This document shows positions 32,851 through 44,200 of a stretch of DNA of 64,000 nucleotides, piece after piece. The first letter of the stretch is position 1, and each line of letters opens with the position of its first letter. The stretch is from Annona cherimola (lineage: Eukaryota; Streptophyta; Magnoliopsida; Magnoliales; Annonaceae). The notes beneath the pieces were generated by a model, which had not been told where the DNA came from, did not search any database, and saw nothing but the letters and a program-made list of their open reading frames with translations. Both the position numbers and the translations under genes were made by a program. The DNA lies in NCBI GenBank assembly GCA_030490835.1, contig CM059975.1:12901579-12965578 (forward strand), given 5' to 3'.

Positions 32851-34180
32851 AAAGTAGGACCCTATTTTTTCTTTGTCTGGAATATTTCGCCCTTCTCCTT
32901 TGGAGGTTGAAAAAGAAGCGAGAAGTGTTTGCGTTTCGCCTCGCAGAGAAACGAAGAGCGAGAGATCGAGCGGGGTTTATTTGCGTTTGAAGGAGATAGA
33001 CGGACAGCTAAAATGGTGCATTTTTAGAGGGCGAAATCGTAAAAAAATGGGACGAAGATATGTACAATAAGAAGAAGGGCATCTTTTTAACTGCCAGAAA
33101 AGAAACTGACTACGCTAAGACCAAGATACCCCTGACCTCGTCTCCAAACTACGATAATGCTCCAAATGCATGTTGACCGTGGAACCTGCATCTGGTTTTC
33201 GAAACGCAAGAATCTGCTGAGATCGCGTATGGTCATTTTGACTGATCTAATAAGCATAATTTTTAAAATAATATCGATTCATATATAAAATGAATCAAAT
33301 TTTTTTAAAAAATTAAGAAAAAAGAATATGTCGTGGGGAATCTCCCCGGAGGTTTTCCAAGTGCGCGAGGATCGTAATTTTGTCACGCTTGAGTCTGCAC
33401 GTGGCACGTTGCATGCATGCATATTGTCCGTGATTACGAAATAATAGATTTATCCACCCAGAAATTTAAAAAATATATATAAAAGAAAAAAACAGATTTC
33501 TTCCCTGTCGGTTGGCAATTTGGACGGTCCGGATAGGTCACATACGATGTAATTAGCCAGTGCTTGACGGTGCAACTTATCTCGCTGTGTAAAACGCTGT
33601 GTTCATCAAGTCACCGTACAGCACCAGACATCTACATCCTAAAATCCACGACGTATATAAATCCTGATCGTTCAAATCATAGGTCAGAATTGATTAATAC
33701 AATTTTTTGATTTCCTTTTCTATGCTTTTTGGCGGCTAAAACTGTTAATATGCATGATAATCGTGAATTGGCTGACGGACCCGAATGCAGTAGTAACTGT
33801 TAAATAACCTCCCACCGTCATCACCTTCGACGAAGCATTTCCCGTACGTTTCGACTATTTTCTTAGAAAACAGTCCTGGCAAGTACACAAAAGCCTAGCC
33901 TCTTACTTTTTTGGGACGGGATGTTATTTGATACTCGGCCTTGCACAAGGTCCGTGCACATGCCTATCACGAATGTTTTTGTGGGCCCGTATGCATAGCT
34001 GATAAGGCAAAGAAAAAAAGTTTCAAATTACTGTTGAGCAGTAGGAGGTTGGGTGTTGTCATTTCGGTCATTTTCCAATAATGAGAAAGAGAAAGTTGGG
34101 TGGATGATTAATTTTGAAATCAACTTGGCGGTGAAGGAATTCACATATCCAAAACACGGAAAAACAGTTTTTATTCATAT
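32851..34180. other. 5' leader and upstream region of the GATA gene
   Basis: 32851-33070 is probably leader. The upstream region includes TGCATGCATGCA-type RY words near 33411-33422 and several CACGTGG/GGCACG words. No second gene is recognised. From about 34140 the sequence becomes AT-rich. Confidence 0.4.
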
Positions 34181-34181
34181 T

Positions 34182-34440
34182 AAGGTGTAGCTGGGAATAA
34201 ATAAAACTTATAATGAAAATTTTTAAAAAGTAAAAATTGTCAAATAATATAATATGATAGGGGTAACGATTAGAAGTAAAGAAGATAAAGTTAAAATAGA
34301 AAGGTTAGTCATATGAATAGTTATATAGAAAATAATTGAAAAGTAGGATAAGTGTATAAAAAAGTGTAAATAAATAAATAAAACATATGATAATTATGAA
34401 GAGTGAAAAAGTTTTAAATCGAAAAAATTTAACTTAACAT
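34182..34440 (-). mobile_element. Tourist-like MITE, degraded copy T9
   Basis: The T body is recognisable in minus orientation (GTCAAATAATATAATATGAT, AAAGTTAAAATAGAAAGG, TAATTGAAAAGTAGGATA). The terminal repeats are too decayed to define exact ends or a duplication. Confidence 0.45.
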
Positions 34441-35067
34441 CTTCTGTTAGTTTGAAAATCAAGTGGTTGTACGATATCACATTAACAATACTCCGGCTCC
34501 CTTCAATAGCCGATGCACCGGCGATTGATGGAAGCAATTATTTAGTTTCACGTCATGCAACATCCTAGACGGTGTCCTGAAGTGGACGGCTTATCAGCCT
34601 GCCAAGCTATCAAACTGTTCTTTTGAATAAAGACAGAGAACTAAATAGAAGGCAGTTTCGTCATTTTATTTTAGGCCAATAGGCAGATGGTGTTGGGGGC
34701 AAAACCGGAATTGGGCAAGCATGAGTACTTAAGAGTTAACCTAAGTAAATAAAATCACAAAATGCGCTAATTAAGTGCAGAAAATTCGAGTTGTCTTCTC
34801 CATAGGAATCGATCTAAAATCAGGTTTTGTCGCTGGGATCAGTGAACAGATGTCCAACTTCTCGGGATTCGTGTTGTCTATTTTTGTCATTTCTGTTTTA
34901 TGTAATTTTTTTTGTTAACGTGGTTTTGGTGCTTTATTAATTCCTTAACACACGTTTAAGCACGACGGTTACAGCTGAACAAGATCGATGGTAGGTCATG
35001 GCGCCGCGTGTAATGATAGCAGAGGCCACTAGCTTCCGTTCTTTCCGCGTGGCTCTCGCGGCGGACG

Positions 35068-35501
35068 CCACGTCATTCGTTGATGACGCAGGCCGAGTCA
35101 GCTGGGGCGTGCGAATTTGCCGTTAGATTTTTTTTTGCCTTTTTTTGAATTACAAGGGAATAGGAAGAGTAGAAATGTGGAATGGGGGGCACGGGATTGA
35201 ATCGTTGCTTAGCGTTCGCGTGAAGGTATTTTCTCAGATATTACCATCTTTTCATGATTTTCTTTTTCTTTTCTTTTGGTCTTTCAGTTATGTGGGCCCC
35301 ACGATGCACGTGATAGGGCTGGCGGTATTGTCAGCACAGCATGTGACAGTTGGTTCCTGAGCCAGCGTCCAAAGCCAGAGTATGCGGCAGTCAATGCCAC
35401 GTGGAAGGCATCCCTTTCCCTGATGCTTCTCGCACGTGCTCGTTGGCTGGGTCATGTGGGAGATCACGTGACTTCTTGGTGGAGGTTGACGTATCACGTG
35501 A
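35068..35501. promoter_or_regulatory. Dense cluster of ACGT-core motifs (G-box, C/G-box, as-1-like)
   Basis: ACGT-core sites include CCACGTCA (35068), TGATGACGCA (35081), CACGTGA (35307), CCACGTGG (35397), GCACGTGC (35432), TCACGTGA (35464) and TCACGTGA (35494). The last two are identical palindromes 30 bp apart. These are binding sites for bZIP and bHLH factors. The block is richer in GC than its surroundings. A 130-residue ORF (35276-35668) covers it but is not recognisable and overlaps the motifs, so I do not call it a gene. Confidence 0.4.
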
Positions 35502-35944
35502 GGTGGACGGTGGTTTGTTTGTGGCTTCGAGGCTTCGAGCTTCCTTTCTTTTCCGTTTTTCATGTCTCAGTTATCCCTCTCTGTTTGAAATGCGTTCCTG
35601 ACGCGAGGGTGTTTTCGAGAAGTAGCTTCGAGCCCATGAACTTCTTGGCGGGCGTAAGATCGGCATAGAAACGGCGAGTTAAGGGCAAGGCGGACTTTAT
35701 TGAGCATTTAAAAGGTCAATTAATGGTATGATTTTAAAATGGTTTTAGCCGAATTATCTCTGGAAGATTTTATCGATTTTTATTTTTCTAAAATTTACTT
35801 ATTATTTTTTGCGCATGGCACTCAATCGTCAACAGCCGTTTACTGGTTTTTTGGGATTCTGACAATAGAAACGCAGGTGTTCCAAAAATAGAAATTTAAA
35901 TGAGATGTGATCTTTCATTTATAAGACAATATATATATATATAT

Positions 35945-36336
35945 GAGATCCTGTGCAGTCGGACTGCACCTTAATTACGGTGCAGTCGACTGCACCGTAA
36001 TTAAGGTGCAGTCCACTGTAAAATGGACCACACACATAGTAGATTGTAATGAAACCTTATATACTCATTTATTCGTATATAAATCATACTTTAGACGGTT
36101 TAGATATTGAAAAAACTACTTTAAACTTGATATTTACATTAAACTATTTTATTACGTTGATTTTGCGCCATTTTAAGATGGGGACTACACACATGTTGGA
36201 TTTGAATGAAAATTGGTATACTAATAAAGTGAACAATTCTAAATACAATAGGTGGAATGGATTTTCTATTTATGATCAAGTGGGGCCCACAGTGCATGGA
36301 CTGCACCATGCAGTCGCATGCACTGGAATATTTCCC
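35945..36336. mobile_element. K-type MITE, copy 1
   Basis: About 392 bp, left end GAGATCCTGTGCAGTC and right end (read inwards) GGGAAATATTCCAGTGCATG, lying between (TA)n tracts. It is homologous along its length to 49262-49605. A 122-codon ORF (36049-36414) is shared with copy 2 but runs out into the flanking TA repeat and has no known domain. The left end carries an extra 54-bp palindrome. Confidence 0.8.
35961..36014. repeat. Perfect 54-bp palindrome
   Basis: GGACTGCACCTTAATTACGG followed by TGCAGTC, then the exact reverse complement, with no loop (centre 35987/35988). Copy 2 of the K element lacks it. The word GGTGCAGTC comes from the element's own terminal repeat, so it looks like a partial end duplication in inverted order. 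Confidence 0.95.
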
Positions 36337-37654
36337 ATATATATATATATATATATATTACAACTATTTCAAATTCTATTACACGAGCTTGAAGACATTC
36401 TCATAAATTTTTAAGAAAGATACATTACTACCATCTATTTTTTGAGGAGATACACTGCCATTTTATCTAAAAGGAGATACATTGCTCCCAAATATACTAA
36501 TTCAGAATCATCAAATGAGATTTAAGCCAAGGACGTGCAAGCGCTATGCCTACCGCCCTTACTAGGTCGCCGCATATTTCTAAGATAATTTTTAAATACA
36601 ACTTTTTTTCTATTCAAAATAAACATCGCACATTCTTATCCTATTTTTACGTTGCATTCAAGCCCTTTTGAATTCTGTTGAAAATAATTTTAACATTTAT
36701 TTGGTTTATTCCAAATCATACAAGATTCTTGAATCGAATTTGTATTTGGAATGAAAATATAGTGATGTATATTGGAAATGAGTAAAATTACATTGAGAAT
36801 GAGTAAAATTAAATTAGAAATTAAGAAAAACCGTTTTGGGAACGATGATACAAATTCAATCTAAGAATTTTGTATGACTTAGAACACATCTTTATTTTTT
36901 ATACAACTTTTTATCTACTCTTCTGATCATATAAATTTTATTTTGTTCAATTCTCATAATTTACATCTTACTGAATAGTCTCTTAGCCACTTAGGCGTCG
37001 CCTAAGTGGTAAATAGTGTTGGGATGTGCCATGGGGACATGGAATTGAATTCCAACCTATAGTGAGTATGAGTGATCTCTCTCTTGGTATTAGGATCATG
37101 CGATCACCCTCTTGATAATTATAAGAATTTATTTAGGTTGATTGTGACATTAAAAATTAAGATAAAATGCAAATACAGTGAACAAACGACTTTTTGGCTA
37201 TTGGCATTATTTTTTCAAAAAAAGAGATTAAAAAATAGCCCACAAGACTTTTGGAACATCTTGCCATTGAAATCAGGGTTTAAGTTTCTTTTCTCGTGTT
37301 TGAAATCTATCATGTGCACTCACATAGTATTTCTTCCAGGATTAAAGAAATGCTTACAATTCGTTTGGGTAATCAAGATCATAGGACCTTTTATGAGACA
37401 TGTCCTATTTATTGACTTTGCTTAGTTTAAGAAAATAAATAACTAGATTTTTTTTTTTCAAAAAAGCGCAATCAAATAGGACTCATCAATTGATGTGTAC
37501 CATTTACAATTCTCAATTACAGCTTAACGATGTTATCTTAATCCGATTGTGGTAGCTAAAATAGTTGCTGCTTGACCCTAGTATAAAATGAGGGGATCCC
37601 CATAAATTGCGGTGCAGGGGGGATTAACTTCTATCCTGTCACTTATTTCTAATT
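36337..37654. other. AT-rich intergenic DNA
   Basis: No recognisable gene. A 117-residue ORF (37072-37425) is rich in Leu, Phe, Ile and Lys from AT-rich codons and matches no family I know. CACTTAGGCG/CGCCTAAGTGG near 36991-37010 forms a short inverted repeat. Confidence 0.4.
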
Positions 37655-37924
37655 GGGATTCAGGAAATGGAGATCCACACCATTCATCGGTCCACAGGAT
37701 CAAAGAAAAGTTAAAAGAATAAATATAAGGTAAAAATACGCAAAAATAATATGGCTTTTATTTTTTCCCCAGTTCTCTTAGAAAATTTTGGGATTCAGGA
37801 AATGGAGATCCACACCATTCATCGGTCCACAGGATCAATGAAAAGTTAAAAGAATAAATATAAGGTAAAAATACGCAAAATAATATCACTTTTATTTTTT
37901 TTCCCCAGTTCTCTTAGAAAATTT
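37655..37924 (+). repeat. Recent tandem duplication, 2 x 135 bp
   Basis: Copy 1 is 37655-37789 and copy 2 is 37790-37924. They are nearly identical; a few single-base changes and small length changes in A and T runs separate them. The unit begins GGGATTCAGGAAATGGAGAT and ends CTCTTAGAAAATTTT. No coding frame is maintained. Confidence 0.93.
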
Positions 37925-38322
37925 TCATTACAAGGATTGGCATTAGTGTAAGATCAGACATTTTAACGGTTCAGATGTTGCAAAATATCTATCTGGCAGT
38001 TGCAATGCTTTTGTGAATGCCAGTGATGACGGGCATGCCGCATTTTTATGGAAGTCCAAAATCCAAATCATGTGTTTGCCGCCCAAATGGGTGGGTGAGC
38101 CTCAACCGTACTTTGATTTTCTTCCTCATCAATTCCGGCGGATGTTGGCCGAAGAAGTGGTTAGAACGCGTGGAATGAATCCAATCCACTCATCAATTAC
38201 CGAACTTCATCTAACAAGGAATTCCGCGCCGATTCGTAAGGCAAGAAATTAAGTATCATAACCCAAAATACACGACTAAAATGTTTTCGGGAGTTGATTC
38301 AAATGATTATGAATGAAACAAC
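37925..38322. other. Short unassigned segment with a 79-codon ORF
   Basis: 38013-38252 reads MNASDDGHAAFLWKSKIQIM through NSAPIRKARN. It has mixed composition unlike its AT-rich flanks, but I do not recognise it. There is no splice or neighbour evidence, so it may be an exon remnant. Confidence 0.2.
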
Positions 38323-38647
38323 GGGTGTGTTTGATAAGTAACAAAATTTTAAATGAAAAGTTTTTTTTATGGATTTGTGTAAAAGTTTTTAAATTAATTA
38401 TAAAACTTTTCAATCCAAAAATTTTCTCCCTATGTAGCTACTCTATATTTTAATTATTTATTCACATCTCTTTAAGAAATTATCATATTTTAAAATCATT
38501 TTTATATAACTAACTTGTCTATTTTAACTTTATTTTCTTTATCTTCATCATTATCTTGCCATGTTGCATTATTTTCTTCCACTTTAAAAATTTTTACGTC
38601 AAAAACTTTTTGTCCAAAAGTTCTATCAATTTTTAAACACACTTTTA
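38323..38647 (+). mobile_element. Tourist-like MITE, copy T3
   Basis: Left end GGGTGTGTTTGATAAGTAAC; right end TTTTTAAACACACTTTTA. The body is T-type (AAAACTTTTCAATCCAAAAA, TTTTAACTTTATTTTCTTTA), with a small inverted duplication near the left end. No clear 3-bp duplication. Confidence 0.65.
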
Positions 38648-39615
38648 GAAAATAATGTTATATAGATAAGTGAGTGAGTTAACAATTATCAATTTAAATG
38701 TTGGTTATAATTTCCTAAATGCCAAAAATACCCCCGGTGTAAAATAATAGAATATGAAATAAAATTAAATGGGAATAAAATTAGAGCCTCTGTATTTAAA
38801 ACTCTTGTGCAATTAAGGTAGCAGTGAATTATGATATTCAATATTTTGAATCCAACCTTAAATTTGATGGGTATATTGTTAATTTAACGATGTTTATTAA
38901 CATCTTTAACGGAGTGAGCATTTTTAAAATTACATGCAAACGTCGTAGGTATATTTGAGATTTTTGAAACATAATAAGTATATTTGGGATTAAGGTAAAA
39001 TGTAGTGGGTATATTTGAAAAAAATCCTATAATAAAAGTAACGATAAAAAGTAAAGAAAATTAATTAAAAATATATTAGTCAGTTGTATAAATAATTATG
39101 TAAAAATAATTGAAAATATAATAGTAGTATAGTAATATGTAAATAAATGATTAAAAAATAGAATAATGCTTTTTCGCTATTATGGCCAAAGATGCTCAAA
39201 ATAAATATTTTGGCATATTTCCATCTTTGTGCACTTTTTTACTATCATTTTTCTATGTTTCTACACTCCAATTGTTTTTCATATATTTTTATATAAATAT
39301 CTTATATATTTTATTTTATTTTCGCTTTATCCGGTTTATTCTTAGTTTTATTTTTACTTTTCTTTATTATATCATATAGTCATCTTACTTCTAACAATTT
39401 ATATCATTCCAACTTTGTGAACATACCAAGAAAAGAGAATTTTCAAACATACTTGCAAATTTTTACCTCATCTCCTTATATACTAGTGGATTTGTAAAAA
39501 TTTCTCTTATAACATAAATAAAGTTTTCTCAAAATTCCACCCATACCGTGTGCCGCTAGGAATTAGGATAAGCAGCAACGAACCCACGTCTTAAATGACT
39601 AATATAACTTTTTCA

Positions 39616-39895
39616 AGTATGTTTGGCAATGATTAAAAAATATTAAATTAAAACTTTTCAATTTAAAACTTTTTACTCTCCATAACTATCATATTTTTTA
39701 ATTATTTTTTTACATTTTCCTATACAACTACTCTACTTTTTAATCATTTTTAGACAACTACTCACACAACTAATTTATCTATTTTAACTTTATCATCTTT
39801 ACTACTCATTATTACCCTTATCATATCACATCATTTGATAACTTTTACTCATTAAAACTTTTCATCAAAAATTTTAACCGTGTTCGAACAGACCC
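39616..39895 (+). mobile_element. Tourist-like MITE, copy T4
   Basis: About 280 bp, AGTATGTTTGGCAATG to TGTTCGAACAGACCC. The body closely follows T1 (AAAACTTTTCAATTTAAAAC, CATATCACATCATTTGATAA, TTTTCATCAAAAATTTTAAC). Confidence 0.7.
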
Positions 39896-40959
39896 TAAAT
39901 TTACGTCTCCATAGTCCATGCCAAATCGCAAGGCAACGGGAGACGTGCAGTGCTCGAGCATCGAATCGGAGTTCCACCATCGTCATTCGAATCCAAAATT
40001 TGAGCGGTGTCGATGGCTCTCAAAATAGTTCAGCACCCACTGGCGACTGTGCATCGATTGAATATGGTAACCCTCTCTCTTTCCCGACGTCGGAAACACC
40101 TCTTTCTTCCCCGACATCGGAAACATAGCCTTCGTCTTCTCTGGCATCCAATCGACAAAATCCAGAGTTGACCCCTGCATCTCCAACGTTTGCACCCAAC
40201 TCGCCGGTGAAGCAACCATCTCTGTCGGTACCTATCGTCCACAGCAAGAAGATCCACATCCACATCCACATCCAGAGCAGCCCCTGTTAATTCAGCAGCA
40301 GCCGTTCTTTGTTTATGGCATCTGAGAAATCACTAGCTCTTTTGTCTGCATCCCAGAAATCCAGCTTCATCTGCAATTAATCCACGTCCCGTATCCCCAA
40401 CAGATCCAAGGCCACCAACTGATTTCATCTTTTATTGAAATCCAGTAACCGTCAGTTCAGATATGGCCAAGCAGATTCCTGGAGGAAATTTTAATGCCAG
40501 AAACCCATTTTAACCATCTCTTTCATTACTGATAGGAATTTAGTAATTCATTTCCGATTTTCGACCCATCGTCCCACGCCATCGGAGATTGCAAAGCGTC
40601 CGCCAATTTAAACTATGACATCTGGACTTTCCCAACGGCCATAACAGTATCCCTGTCTTCCCCAAGTCCGATTCATCAGTGCCCTATCTGCCCACCAGTG
40701 CCCTATCTTCCTTCGATCCCGCGGATTCCACAGGATCTGCAACGCCGACCATGGCTCGTCATTTTCAGTAACTCAAGCAGAATCCATCGTCGCTCCAAGC
40801 AACAGCGCTCTGACAAGCACCAGCCATGGAAACCGAAGGGCTGGTGCACTGGAGGGTAATTTGGGCATTATGGAAAATATTTTAAAATAAGACAAACAAA
40901 ATAGTTTCAACGTAGCCGACGAGCGTAAGGAAAAATGTCCTTGCGTGTATAAGGAATTA
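39896..40959. other. Moderately GC intergenic block, no gene recognised
   Basis: Contains repeated words (CGACGTCGGAAACACC / CGACATCGGAAACA near 40085-40130; CACATCCACATCCACATCCA near 40254-40273) and ORFs of up to 83 residues on both strands. None is recognisable. It may be a decayed gene or the interior of an older transposon. Confidence 0.3.
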
Positions 40960-41239
40960 GGTTGTGTTCGTTAATGAATATTATTTATGATGAAAAATTT
41001 TGAAGAGTAAAAGTTGTCAGATGATGTGATATGATAGGGATAATGATGAGTAGTAAAACGAATAAAGTTAAAATAGATAGGTTAATTAAGTAGATAATTG
41101 CGTAGAAATGATTGAAAAGTAAAGTAATTGTGTAAGAAAATGTGAAAAAATAATTAAAAATATGATAATTGTGGAGAGTGAAAAGTTTTAGATTGAAAAG
41201 TTTTAACTTTAAATTTTTTATCGATTGCCAAACACACCC
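40960..41239 (-). mobile_element. Tourist-like MITE, copy T5 (reverse orientation)
   Basis: 280 bp, GGTTGTGTTCGTTAATG to GATTGCCAAACACACCC, flanked by TTA on both sides (40957-40959 and 41240-41242). The body is the reverse complement of T1-like sequence. Confidence 0.83.
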
Positions 41240-41804
41240 TTAATATAAAAATTTTCAGGTATATTTGAAAATTTTCAAATTAGAGAAAATTTAGTTTAGT
41301 GAAAATTTCAAACCAATTATCGTGCGATATGATTCCAAATAGTACCAACTTACACCCACAACTTTATAGTGGTAGTCGACCTAATGCTATCTCTTCAGCT
41401 TTGACGTTTTAGTAATTTTGATTGGGCCTTTCTGATTGTTTGGCAAGTTTGGGTGCCAAACAATTCAATTATAGCAGTTTGATCATCTAAAAAGGATGGA
41501 TTCATGTGGAAAACAGTGCAGAAACGAGGATTTTATTTGTTTCCAATGTCATTATCAGGTTGACTCAAATAGGTCTCAAGTGGATATTTGATGGCGATGT
41601 TCTTTTTGTCCTGCACAGAAGAAGTATTCGATTGACCTCCATACCCAAAAACTGAAACCCCAAAATAAGATACTGTCCAAAAGAAGCGGAAAATAGATTC
41701 GATAAATGGAAAAACCAAAATTTTACGATTCTTAGAAAAACGGGGGTGAAACTGAATCCGCCATTGGTGGCCCGGAGAAATAACGTTCCCACAGTCTCAA
41801 TGCC

Positions 41805-42475
41805 AACTCATTTTCAAAACTAAATTTTTGATTTTGTTTCAAAAATTTAACTATGAAACTCCTTCTCTATATGATCTTTTCTATTTTTAAAACCTTGATG
41901 GTTGATGAAAAATCCACTTCATCTATTATGTTTAACATCATTTTTAGTATCTTTGAAACCCTTTTATTTTTTTTTATTGCATTGTATATATGTCTCATCT
42001 ACAAAAGTAGGAAATTAACGTAATAAAATAATTTAATATTAAAATATCAATTTTAAAGTAGTTTTTTCAACATTTAAACTATCTAAAATATCAATCATAT
42101 GTGGAAAAATGATCATATAAAGTATTGTTACATTTTAATACATTGTGAATGGATCTAAGCTCCTAATTTACATATGAATGTACCCATTTTTTAGCAAATG
42201 GAACCTATGCACATATTGGATTTGAATAAAATTTGATCTCCTAGCTAAATAAATTATGTTAAATACAATGAATGAATTCAGATTTTCATCAAATATTAAA
42301 ATCTTAAAAATAGATGAGGTTACACAAAATCACTTCTATGTAACCCGGTTACATATTTAAGGTCACAATGACATCTGATTTTTAATTTTCATTTTTAATA
42401 GTCAAAATTATATTTTAAATAATATGTATAATTGAAATTTTAAAACAAAATCAAAAATTTAGTTTCGAGTTCCCA
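41805..42475. mobile_element. TIR element containing K-like sequence
   Basis: The left arm ACTAAATTTTTGATTTTGTT (from 41818) recurs inverted at the right (AACAAAATCAAAAATTTAGT, ending near 42463), within about 40-bp imperfect TIRs. Inside, 42020-42300 is a diverged K-family copy: AACGTAATAAAATAATTTAA, AAGTAGTTTTTTCAACATTT, CACATATTGGATTTGAATAA. Boundaries are approximate. Confidence 0.55.
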
Positions 42476-42599
42476 TTAAAATGGTGAGAACCGAAGCTGT
42501 TCTCGCCAGAAAACTACTTTTAATTTCTTCACACGCCAATCAAACTCCTGCGACGGAAGTTGCACGATTTTCGGAGCCTAGACTTTTTGAGAAATGAAA

Positions 42600-42930
42600 A
42601 GAAAGTCTCTGTTCCATCTACCAATATGTAAAATTAATATAATAAAATAATTTAATGTTAAATATTTATTTAAAAATTATATTTTCGAAATTTAAACCAT
42701 CAAAAATATTAATTTTTAAGTGCATAAACAATTCTATAAAATATTATTTAAATAGATTTGAAGATTTTTCATAATTTACTTGTGAATATATATTTTAGAA
42801 AATGTGTGTCATGCACATATTTAATTGGATGAAATTTAATTTGCTAACTAAACAAAATATATTAAATAAAATGAATATATTAGATTTTCCATGCAGCATT
42901 AAAATCTTAAAATTCGAAATTGCTGCATAG
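42600..42930. mobile_element. Older K-like remnant
   Basis: Keeps the K order in decayed form: TAATATAATAAAATAATTTAATG, TCGAAATTTAAACCATCAAA, GTGTGTCATGCACATATTTA, GGATGAAATTTAATTTGCTA. No terminal repeats can be fixed. Confidence 0.4.
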
Positions 42931-44192
42931 CATTAGAGTGCGTGTAAATAGAATCAAAATTACTATAAAACACAAAAGAGGTTGTTTTAGGAGGAAAACA
43001 GATGGGTTTCGTAGCCACCCACGAATATATGTGATTAGCGACAACTCAAAACTTTCGTTTTTACCGAATTCATGGTTTAAAAGAATAGCTAGGTATCACG
43101 AACAACTTTCTAAATAAATCAAAGTTTCAAAAATTTTCTTCAAGTCATTAATGATATTTTACTGCCGATTAGCAACAGTAGAGAACTGTTTTCCATGTTA
43201 CGAGCACAAGAAAATAATTGTATCGGGAAGAGGCTACCAAATCCAAATGTATTGAAAGTTGGGACAATTTATGCGAACAGCGACCCAGCCTGAGACTCGA
43301 GCAGGGCCTCTTGGTTGTAATTTGGAGGCCCATTGCTTGATTATGCAGCCTCGTGCCTTGTGAATTTGCGTTGTTCCACAAGCTTGTCCCTGTTGGCTGT
43401 TGGCTGTTAGTGGAATTTGGAGTTGGAAAGCATTGAGAATTGAGATTGGGGTAGATATGAGAAAATAATGGAAAATATAGATAATGAGAGAATTAGAAAT
43501 ATTGTGAAATGAGAAAAATTTTAAAATTCGATTCCAAATTTTGAGTAGCCAAGTATCCGCCCACACACCACGGTTGTCGATAATTGGAATATAATATGAT
43601 ACTAAAAGTGGCGGGAAACCTTGAAGAGTTGATTTTTGCTGTTACAACTTTGGCACATACATCTTGTAGAATTTGTTTATCTATCGCTGGAACAGATGTT
43701 AAAGATCACTGGATCACTTCAAGCAGATTCATGGTTCAAGGAACACAGACTACTAACATGAAGGTTAGGCAAGTCATGAAATATGTTCGGAAAGGATCAG
43801 AGTTAGAAGATATGAACAGAAAATCATGAGATCTTTTTATAATATAATTAATCGAATTCCTATTTCAAATTCCAATGCTGGTTTGATGTGCTTTTCAAAT
43901 ATCTACTCGAGAATTCAAGCCTGGCAGGAAAGCTGTACTAATAGAGTTACAGAGACATGGATAAGATGATAGACTAGAAGGATTTCGGAGCATGGATAAT
44001 TCATCAAGTTATTCACATGCCTAATAACCATCTATAAGATTGAAGAAAGATTCCATCTTGGCTGCATTAAAGATGTCAGATGTTCCAACCCATCTATGAG
44101 ATTGAGGAAGCAAGATCAATGGTGGGATTGATGGCAATATTAATGAAAGAAAATGCTGCAAGTGCCAAGTATGGAGTGTGGAGAAAAGGTGA
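42931..44192. other. Unassigned higher-complexity DNA interrupted by hAT element H1
   Basis: ORF 43584-43829 (81 residues, MEYNMILKVAGNLEELIFAV...) and 44080-44200 sequence have coding-like texture but many stops. The same kind of sequence continues at 45484 beyond the H1 insertion, so H1 split an older unit. I do not recognise it; a decayed gene or retroelement is possible. Confidence 0.3.
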
Positions 44193-44200
44193 CTATGTAT

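Noticed and set aside
31298..32910. Several 150-190 codon ORFs overlapping the GATA gene in other frames
   Set aside because: All are shadows of high-GC exons; none contains a recognisable motif.
36049..36414. K-element ORF as a gene
   Set aside because: Runs into a TA microsatellite outside the element and matches no family; shared DNA explains the match to 49318-49680.
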